A stretch of 35,055 nt of DNA from Opitutus sp. (GTDB lineage Bacteria > Verrucomicrobiota > Verrucomicrobiia > Opitutales > Opitutaceae), in NCBI GenBank assembly GCA_013822585.1, contig PNKG01000006.1, positions 1 to 35,055 of the forward strand. Direction: 5' to 3'. Both the position numbers and the translations under genes were made by a program. Under the pieces are notes generated by a model, which worked only from the letters and a program-made list of their open reading frames with translations, was not told where the DNA came from and searched no databases. Position 1 is the first letter of the stretch. Every line of letters starts with the position of its first letter. Below, in pieces: positions 8,613 to 15,444 of the stretch.

Positions 8613-9293
8613 GGAAGGATTGGCCGGCAGCGGCGGCGTGGCGGCGTAAGCGGTCGGGTCGGCGAGGCCGGCCTGCTGGAAGGCCTCGCGGCGCTCGACG
8701 CAGGTCCCGCATTTGCCGCAGTGGATTTCGCCGCCTTGGTAGCACGACCACGTTTGGGCGAGGTCGACCCCGAGGCGCGCGGCTTCGGCGGCGATCCGAC
8801 CCTTGTTCAGCGCGATGAAGGGCCGCAGCAGCTGGATGCCGGCATAGGTGCCCAGCCGCAGCGCCTCGCCCATCGCGCGCATGAAGTCCTCGCGGCAGTC
8901 CGGGTAGATCGCGTGGTCGCCCCCGTGCGCCGCGATGACGAGCCCCTCCGCGCCGACGCTCTCGGCGAAGCCGCCGGCCACCGCCAGCATGATGCCGTTG
9001 CGGAAGGGCACGACGGTGCGCTTCATGTTCTCGTCCGCATAGTGGCCCTCGGGGATGGCGCCGCCGGACTTCAGCAGGTCGGAGCTGAAATGCTCGCCAA
9101 TGAAGGCCAGCGGCACCACCTGGTGCGGGGCGCCGGCCAGCCGGGCGTGGGCGGCGGCGAAGGGGATCTCGCGGTGGTTGTGCTTGGCACCGTAGTCGAA
9201 GCTCAGGACCACGCGCACGTCGTGGCACCGCCGCGCCCAGTGGAGCGCGGTCACGGAGTCCATTCCCCCGGAGCAGAGCACGACGACCTTCAC
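8604..9293 (-). CDS. queC: 7-cyano-7-deazaguanine synthase
   Basis: VVLCSGGMDSVTALHWA PP-loop; C-terminal CGKCGTCVERREAF zinc site. Confidence 0.95.
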   Translation of the reverse strand: MKVVVLCSGGMDSVTALHWARRCHDVRVVLSFDYGAKHNHREIPFAAAHARLAGAPHQVVPLAFIGEHFSSDLLKSGGAIPEGHYADENMKRTVVPFRNGIMLAVAGGFAESVGAEGLVIAAHGGDHAIYPDCREDFMRAMGEALRLGTYAGIQLLRPFIALNKGRIAAEAARLGVDLAQTWSCYQGGEIHCGKCGTCVERREAFQQAGLADPTAYAATPPLPANPSRG

Positions 9294-9451
9294 CGGCCCT
9301 ACCTAGGGCCCCGGCCCCGAAAAACCCACCAAAATCTCGCCGCCGGGCGGGGTGGCCGGGAGGCGGAAGGCGGCGATTAATCCGGCCTTGAAGGGCCCCG
9401 GGCTTTGGGTTTTCTGTTCGGCTCCCTTCCGTCCGTAGGCGGACACAGTTC

Positions 9452-10306
9452 ATGATCCTCTTTCACGACCCAACTTGCGCGGAATACGGCTCGTCCATGC
9501 GGCCGGAGCAACCCGCGCGCCTCACCCGCAGCGTGCCGCACCTGAAGGCGGCCCACCCGGACTGGGAGTGGCGGCTGCCGGGGCCCCTCGACGAGGCGGT
9601 CCTCCTCACCGCGCACACGCCCGCGCTGATCAAGCGCATCGCCCACGGGCCGGACATCGACGACGACACGCCGTATTTTCCCGGCATCGAGCGGCACGCC
9701 CGCCGCGCCGTGGCCGCCGCGCTCGACGCCGCGCACGAGGCGCTGGCCGGGCGCCGGGCCTTCGCGCTCATGCGCCCGCCCGGCCACCACTGCACGCGCA
9801 ACCAGGCGATGGGCTTCTGCTACCTCAACCAGATTGCCATCGCCGCGCTCAACGCCCGCGGCGGCGGCAGCGTGCGCGTGGCCGTGTGGGATTTCGACGC
9901 CCACCACGGCAACGGCACCGAGGACATCCTTGAGGGCAAGCCCGGCCTGTTCTTCGCGTCGGTGCACCAGTATCCCGGCTATCCCGGCACCGGCACGCGC
10001 TCGACCGTCAACTGCCGCAACTTCCCCGTGCCACCGCACGCGCCGCGCGAACAGCACATGGCCGAACTCGCGCGCTCCTGGGAGGCCGTCCTCAATTTCA
10101 GGCCCGACCTCGTGCTCGTCTCCGCCGGCTTCGACGCCTACGTGCACGATCCCCTCACCGAGATGACGCTCGGGCTCGCCGACTTCGCCGAACTCGGCCG
10201 CTGGGTGCGCCAGAGCGGCCTGCCTGCGGCCGGCGCGCTCGAAGGCGGCTACAGCGACGACCTCCCCCGGCTGCTCGACGCCTACCTCTCGGCCTGCGAC
10301 CAGTGA
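9452..10306 (+). CDS. histone deacetylase family protein
   Basis: RPPGHHCTRNQAMGFCYLNQIAIAA, VWDFDAHHGNGTEDIL, VSAGFDAYVHDPL. Confidence 0.93.
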   Translation: MILFHDPTCAEYGSSMRPEQPARLTRSVPHLKAAHPDWEWRLPGPLDEAVLLTAHTPALIKRIAHGPDIDDDTPYFPGIERHARRAVAAALDAAHEALAGRRAFALMRPPGHHCTRNQAMGFCYLNQIAIAALNARGGGSVRVAVWDFDAHHGNGTEDILEGKPGLFFASVHQYPGYPGTGTRSTVNCRNFPVPPHAPREQHMAELARSWEAVLNFRPDLVLVSAGFDAYVHDPLTEMTLGLADFAELGRWVRQSGLPAAGALEGGYSDDLPRLLDAYLSACDQ

Positions 10307-10316
10307 AGCTTTCCGC

Positions 10317-11429
10317 GTGAATTCCGCTCCGCATTACCAGCTCATCACCTCGGCCGCCCAGCTCGGGCCGCTCTACGCCGCGCTCGACCGCGTGGACGAG
10401 ATCGCCCTCGATACCGAGGCGGACAACCTCTACCGCTACCGCACCGCCATCTGCCTCCTGCAGATCCAGGCCGGCCGCGAGATCTATCTCGTCGACCTCC
10501 TGGCGGACCTGCCGCTCGGCGAGCTCTGGCCGCGCCTCGCCCAGAAGCACCTCGTGATGCACGGCAGCGACTACGACCTGCGCCTCCTGCGCGGGCTCTG
10601 CGATTTCCGGCCACGCAGCCTGTTCGACACGATGTTCGCCGCCCAGCTGCTCAACATCCAGCGCTTCGGCCTCGCCGCGCTGCTCGAGCAGTTCTTCGGC
10701 GTGCAGCTCGACAAGGACCACCAAAAGGCCAACTGGTCCAGGCGCCCGCTCGAACCGGACATGCTCGACTACGCCGCGCTCGACGTCCACCACCTCCCCG
10801 CCTTGCGCGACAAGCTCACCGCCGAGCTCGCCAAGCTCGGCCGCCTCGACTGGCTGCAGCAGCGCTGCCGCTGGCAGATCGACGTGGCCGGCGAGGGCTT
10901 CGCCGGGCCGGACGAGAATTCCTGGCGCCTCGGCGGATCGGAGAAGCTCGGCGGCCGCGGCCTCGCCGTGCTCCACCAGCTCTGGCACTGGCGCGAGCGC
11001 TGGGCCGAGAAGCTCGACACCCCGCCCTTCAAGGTCACGGGCAACGAGATGCTCATGCGCATCGCCCGCGCGGCCGACGACGGTCTGCCCCTGCAGGACG
11101 TGCTGCACGTGCACCTCGGCCGGCGTCACGACCGCCTCTTCCCGAGCATGGCCGAGGCGGTCCGTCAGGGCTTCGCCGCCGACCCGCGCTCGCTGCCGCG
11201 CCGCGAGCGCCGCCGCGACTTCGCCCCGCTCACCCCCGAGGAACTCTCGCGGCAGGACCGCATCAAGGCCGACCGCGACCGCCTCGCGCAGGGCCTCAAC
11301 CTCGACCCCACGCTCATCGCCACCCGCTCGCAGCTCGTCCAGATCGCCCGCCAGCCGGCGAGCATCGACGAAGTGCTGCTGCCGTGGCAGGCGCAGCTCC
11401 TCAAGACCGAGCCCGCCTGGAAGACATGA
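10317..11429 (+). CDS. rnd: ribonuclease D (DEDD exonuclease + HRDC)
   Basis: IALDTEADNLYRY, MHGSDYDLRLL, FDTMFAAQLLNI, DKDHQKANWSRRPLEPDMLDYAALDVHHL; GTG start. Confidence 0.92.
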   Translation: MNSAPHYQLITSAAQLGPLYAALDRVDEIALDTEADNLYRYRTAICLLQIQAGREIYLVDLLADLPLGELWPRLAQKHLVMHGSDYDLRLLRGLCDFRPRSLFDTMFAAQLLNIQRFGLAALLEQFFGVQLDKDHQKANWSRRPLEPDMLDYAALDVHHLPALRDKLTAELAKLGRLDWLQQRCRWQIDVAGEGFAGPDENSWRLGGSEKLGGRGLAVLHQLWHWRERWAEKLDTPPFKVTGNEMLMRIARAADDGLPLQDVLHVHLGRRHDRLFPSMAEAVRQGFAADPRSLPRRERRRDFAPLTPEELSRQDRIKADRDRLAQGLNLDPTLIATRSQLVQIARQPASIDEVLLPWQAQLLKTEPAWKT

Positions 11430-11483
11430 CCTCCGGTCCGTCATCGCGAACCCCCGCCGCGGCCGCGCAGAGGCCCCGCCCGA

Positions 11484-11581
11484 CTTTGGGGCTAATAAGC
11501 AACAATCGCCCTCCGCTCGCCCCCGGGCCCGTCGGAAGGGAAATCCGGGGGAAGCGGATTTGTTGCTTAATAGCCCCAAAG
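11484..11581. repeat. 98-bp inverted-repeat element upstream of oleC
   Basis: CTTTGGGGCTAATAAGCAACAA (11484-11505) and TTGTTGCTTAATAGCCCCAAAG (11560-11581): 21/22 complementary; inner CCGCTCGCCCCCGG/CCGGGGGAAGCGG also pair. Confidence 0.85.
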
Positions 11582-11592
11582 CCTCCCTCCGC

Positions 11593-13257
11593 ATGAGCGA
11601 ATCCGCCAACATCGCCCGGCACCTGCCGCTCATGGCGGCGCGCCAGCCGGACCACCCGGCGGTCAAGGTCCCGCGCGGCCGCTCCGGCGGGCGCATCGAC
11701 TACCTCGCGCTCTCCTTCCGCGAGCTCGACGACGAGGTGAACGCCTGGGTCGCGCGCCTCGGGGCCAAGGGCGTGCGCCGCGGCGACCGCGTGCTCGTGC
11801 TGGTGCGGCAGGGCCTGCCGCTCATCGCCGCGGCCTTCGCGCTCTTCAAGCTCGGCGCCGTGCCCGTGATCATCGATCCCGGCATGGGCCGCGGGAGCTT
11901 CCTGCGCTGTGTCGAGCGCTCGCGCCCGCGCGTGCTCCTCGGCATCCCGCTGGCGCAGGCGCTGAGCCACGTGTTCCGCCGCGCCTTCGCCTCGGTCGAG
12001 GTGCGCGTCTGGGTCAGCGGCTCGCCCACGGCCCGCTGCGGCGGGGCGGGTCCGGGCAAACTGGCGGAGACCGCGCCGGGCGAGCTGGCCGCCATTCTCT
12101 TCACCAGCGGCTCCACCGGCGCGCCGAAGGGCGTGTGCTACGAGCACGGCATGTTCGACGCGCAGGTGCGGCTCGTGCGCGACACCTACGGCATCCGGCC
12201 GGGCGAAGTCGATTTGCCGATGCTGCCGATCTTCGCGCTCTTCAACCCCGCCCTTGGCATGACCACCATCGTGCCCGAGATCGACCCCTCGCGTCCGGCC
12301 GCGGTCGATCCGGCCAAGATCGTGCAGGCGATCGAACAGGAGAAGGTGACGAACACCTTCGGCTCGCCCACGCTCTGGCGCAAGATCGCCGCGCACTGCC
12401 GCGCCACGCAGGCGACGCTGCCGGCGTTGCGGCGCGTGCTCATGGCCGGCGCGCCCGTGCCGCCGGCGCTGTTTGCCGAGGTGCAGGCGCTATTGCCGAA
12501 CGGCACGGCCCACAGCCCTTATGGCGCCACCGAGTCGCTGCCGCTGTGCAACGTCGCCGCGGCCGAGATCGATGCGGCGGCGACCCTGACCGGCCGCGGC
12601 ACCTGTGTCGGCCGTCCCGTGGACGAGATCGAGGTGAGGATCATCGCGCTCACCGACGAGCCGGTCGCCACGCTCGCCGGGGCGCACGAACTGCCGCCCG
12701 GCGGGATCGGGGAGATTGTCGTCCGCGGCCCGGTGGTGACCAAGCTCTACGACGCGCTCCCCGAGGCGACCGCGGCCGCGAAGATCCGCGACGGCGACAC
12801 GGTGTGGCACCGCATGGGCGACGCCGGCTACCTCGATGCCGACGGCCGCCTCTGGTTTGTCGGCCGGAAGGCCGAGCGCGTCGAGACCCGCGAGGGCCTG
12901 CTCTTTCCCGACCAGGTGGAACCCATCTTCAACCAGCACCCCGATGTGCGGCGGACGGCGTTGGTCGGGCTCGGCGAGCGGGGCCGGCAGCGGCCGGCGA
13001 TCGTCGTCGAACCGCGCGGCCGCGCGGTGGTGGAGACCCCGTCGCTGCGCCGAAAGCTCATGCGCGAGCTGCGCGCGCTCGCCGCAAAGCATCCGCACAC
13101 GGACCGCATCCGGCTGGCCTTTCTCCATCCGGCGTTTCCCGTCGACGTCCGCCACAACGCCAAGATCCACCGGCTCACGCTGGCAAAATGGGCGGCGCAC
13201 CACTCGGGATACGAACTCGACAAGCGCGAGGTGCCCGTGGGGGCCCTGAAGCGATGA
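11593..13257 (+). CDS. oleC: OleC-type AMP-dependent synthetase (beta-lactone synthetase, olefin biosynthesis)
   Basis: ILFTSGSTGAPKGVCYEHGMFDAQV; LPIFALFNPALGMTTIVPEIDPSRPA; PYGATESLPL; directly followed by an oleD-like gene. Confidence 0.87.
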   Translation: MSESANIARHLPLMAARQPDHPAVKVPRGRSGGRIDYLALSFRELDDEVNAWVARLGAKGVRRGDRVLVLVRQGLPLIAAAFALFKLGAVPVIIDPGMGRGSFLRCVERSRPRVLLGIPLAQALSHVFRRAFASVEVRVWVSGSPTARCGGAGPGKLAETAPGELAAILFTSGSTGAPKGVCYEHGMFDAQVRLVRDTYGIRPGEVDLPMLPIFALFNPALGMTTIVPEIDPSRPAAVDPAKIVQAIEQEKVTNTFGSPTLWRKIAAHCRATQATLPALRRVLMAGAPVPPALFAEVQALLPNGTAHSPYGATESLPLCNVAAAEIDAAATLTGRGTCVGRPVDEIEVRIIALTDEPVATLAGAHELPPGGIGEIVVRGPVVTKLYDALPEATAAAKIRDGDTVWHRMGDAGYLDADGRLWFVGRKAERVETREGLLFPDQVEPIFNQHPDVRRTALVGLGERGRQRPAIVVEPRGRAVVETPSLRRKLMRELRALAAKHPHTDRIRLAFLHPAFPVDVRHNAKIHRLTLAKWAAHHSGYELDKREVPVGALKR

Positions 13258-14375
13258 ACGGCCCTGCCTTCATCACCGGCGCGAGCGGATTCATCGGCGG
13301 CCAGCTCGCCGGGCGGCTCCTCGCGGCCGGCCGGCCGGTGCGCGTGCTCGCGCGGCGCGACCTGCCGGAGCTGGCGAAACTCGGCGCGCGGATCGTGCGC
13401 GGCGATTTGCACGACCCCGCGGCCCTGCGCACGGGCTGCGAGGGCGCGGAGACGGTTTTCCATGTGGCCGGGCGCGTGGGAGTGTGGGGACCGGACGAGG
13501 ATTTTTTCCATGTGAACGTCGAGGGCACGCGCCACGTGGTCGCGGCTTGCCGTGCGGCGCACGTGCCGCGGTTGGTCTATACCAGTTCGCCGAGCGTGGT
13601 CTTCAACGGCGGCGATCTGGCCGGGGTCGACGAGTCCGCGCCGCTCTGCGCCGCGGCGCCCTGCGCCTATCCGACGAGCAAGGCCGCGGCCGAACGGCTC
13701 GTCGCCGCGGCCAACGGCCGCGAGTTGGCGACCGTGGCGTTGCGGCCGCATCTCGTCTGGGGGCCGGGCGACCGCCACGTCGTGCCGCGCGTGCTGGCGC
13801 TGGCGCGGCGCGGCAGGCTGAAGATCGTCGGCGCCGGGCGGAATCTCGTCGATTGCACGCACATTGCGAACGTCGTCGACGCGCACCTGTGCGCCGAGCG
13901 GGCGTTGGCGAATTGTCACCTAATAGGTGACGGACAAACAACGCGACGCGCGGATTTCCGGGCGAGCGAGGGGGAAAGTTGTCACCTAATAGGTGACAGT
14001 GCCCACGGAGCGACGGCCCGCGGAGGGGCGCGGGATCCGCGGGGGAAGGCGTATTTCATCACGAACGGCGAGCCGGTGGTGCTCTGGGACTGGATCAACG
14101 AGCTGCTGCGCGGCGTGGGCATTCCCGAAATCACGCGCCACGTCCCGCTCGGCACGGCGTATCGGGCGGGCGCGGTGCTTGAGACGCTGTGGCGCTGGCT
14201 GCCGCTGAAAGGCGAGCCGCCGATGACGCGCTTTGTGGCCAAGGAGCTGGCGACCGACCACTGGTTCCGGATCGACGCGGCGCGCCGCGACCTCGGCTAC
14301 GCGCCGCGTGTGACGATGGAGAGGGGGACGGCGGAGTTGATCGCGCACTACCGCGCGGAGCAGCCCTTCTATTGA
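13254..14375 (+). CDS. oleD: OleD-type NAD(P)-dependent 3-oxoalkanoate reductase / SDR epimerase, with in-frame palindromic insertion
   Basis: Overlaps oleC by ATGA; FITGASGFIGGQLAGRLL, YTSSPSVVFNG, YPTSKAAAERLV, LRPHLVWGPGDRHVVPRV, KAYFITNGEPVVLWDWIN. Confidence 0.88.
   Translation: MNGPAFITGASGFIGGQLAGRLLAAGRPVRVLARRDLPELAKLGARIVRGDLHDPAALRTGCEGAETVFHVAGRVGVWGPDEDFFHVNVEGTRHVVAACRAAHVPRLVYTSSPSVVFNGGDLAGVDESAPLCAAAPCAYPTSKAAAERLVAAANGRELATVALRPHLVWGPGDRHVVPRVLALARRGRLKIVGAGRNLVDCTHIANVVDAHLCAERALANCHLIGDGQTTRRADFRASEGESCHLIGDSAHGATARGGARDPRGKAYFITNGEPVVLWDWINELLRGVGIPEITRHVPLGTAYRAGAVLETLWRWLPLKGEPPMTRFVAKELATDHWFRIDAARRDLGYAPRVTMERGTAELIAHYRAEQPFY
13913..13998. repeat. palindromic element inside oleD (two direct copies of TGTCACCTAATAGGTGAC)
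   Basis: Perfect 7-bp stems GTCACCT-AAT-AGGTGAC at 13915-13931 and 13981-13997, spaced exactly 66 bp. Confidence 0.88.
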
Positions 14376-14376
14376 G

Positions 14377-14512
14377 CCTGGATTCCGCGATTGCCTGAAG
14401 TGTGGGAGGGGCATTACGCCCCGACATCGGCCGCCTCTTCCGCGCCCGGGAAAGTCGCGGCGCAAAGCCGCTCCCACATTCGGAGCCGTCCTCTCCAATC
14501 CCGGAATCCGGG
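14377..14512 (+). repeat. 136-bp MITE/REP-like interspersed element, copy A
   Basis: Terminal inverted repeat CCTGGATTCCGCGATTG / CAATCCCGGAATCCGGG; near-identical to reverse complement of 20985-21120 (11 mismatches in 136 by hand). Confidence 0.88.
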
Positions 14513-14565
14513 CTCAATACTGCGGCTCGCGCGACTGGCTGACGCGATCCTGCGTTCCCGGGGGG

Positions 14566-14603
14566 CCTGCGTCCCGCAGGCGGTCCTCGGCGTCCCGCCG
14601 AGG
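14566..14603. repeat. two tandem perfect hairpins with TCC loops
   Basis: CCTGCG-TCC-CGCAGG (14566-14580) and CCTCGGCG-TCC-CGCCGAGG (14585-14603). Confidence 0.65.
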
Positions 14604-14755
14604 TGGCGCTCATCGCGCCCGCCCGCCGCCTCGTCGAACTGTGCAACCTGCTCAGCAAAAATCCCGACTTTCAGCTTGTCCACTGACACGGTTGCTCCCC
14701 GGAAGCGGAGCGCGACACAGGGCAGCCTGATGGACGAGCCTCGATAGGCCGTCTC

Positions 14756-15124
14756 CTACTTCGCGAGTGTTTCCTCGACGGTCCGGCGCAGACGGTCGAG
14801 GTCGAAGGGTTTGGCCAGCACCGCGGCGGCGCCGAACTTCTCCGCCATGTGGAGGTAGAGTTTCGGGTCGTGGGCGAGCCCGCCCGACATGGCAATGATG
14901 CGCACCTTCGGAAACTCGCGCCGGAGATCGAGAATCATGTCGAGTCCCTCCTTTTCCGGCATCACGATGTCGGTCATCACGAGGTCGGCCGGCTGTTCTT
15001 GGAACATCCTCAGCCCTTCGATGCCGTTCGTGGCCTGGCGGACGGTGTGACCGGCGTGTTGGAGTGCTCCTACGAGGACGTCGCGGAAGATGTCGTCGTC
15101 GTCGATGACCAGAATGTCAGCCAT
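14756..15124 (-). CDS. single-domain response regulator (CheY-like)
   Basis: ILVIDDDDIFRDVL...LVMTDIVMPEKEG...IIAMSGG...VLAKPFD receiver signature. Confidence 0.92.
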   Translation of the reverse strand: MADILVIDDDDIFRDVLVGALQHAGHTVRQATNGIEGLRMFQEQPADLVMTDIVMPEKEGLDMILDLRREFPKVRIIAMSGGLAHDPKLYLHMAEKFGAAAVLAKPFDLDRLRRTVEETLAK

Positions 15125-15444
15125 GTTTCATTATCCAGTCTTGGGTAGGCGTGGCAGCGACTGTCTGAGGCTCCATGAATTGCACATTTATGCAGGGAAT
15201 TGGCAAGAGTCGGATTTTACACACTCACATCGGCCCCGATCCGGAGCGCCCAAGGGAAAAACCGGAGAGGCCAAGTCCGGTGTCTGCGTAGGAAAATGAT
15301 GGATAGCCCAATACCAATCCATGGCGGCATCCGGATTCTCGAACATGATTGCAGGGCGGGGCGCGACTGCGACGGGGGCGGAATGCCGGCAGGCCTTGGG
15401 GAGGGCGGAGCCTCTGCTCACGGTCCCTTGTGGGCGTTGCCGCG

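Noticed and set aside
9294-9451. Possible preQ1 riboswitch upstream of queC
   Set aside because: No preQ1-I/II consensus recognised in the GC-rich leader; the queuosine gene context alone is not evidence.
13913-13998. Interpretation of the two TGTCACCTAATAGGTGAC palindromes in oleD as a transcription-factor operator
   Set aside because: They lie well inside the coding region in one reading frame, spaced by whole codons, with a core shared by the element upstream of oleC; an inserted repeat fits better, although protein binding cannot be excluded.
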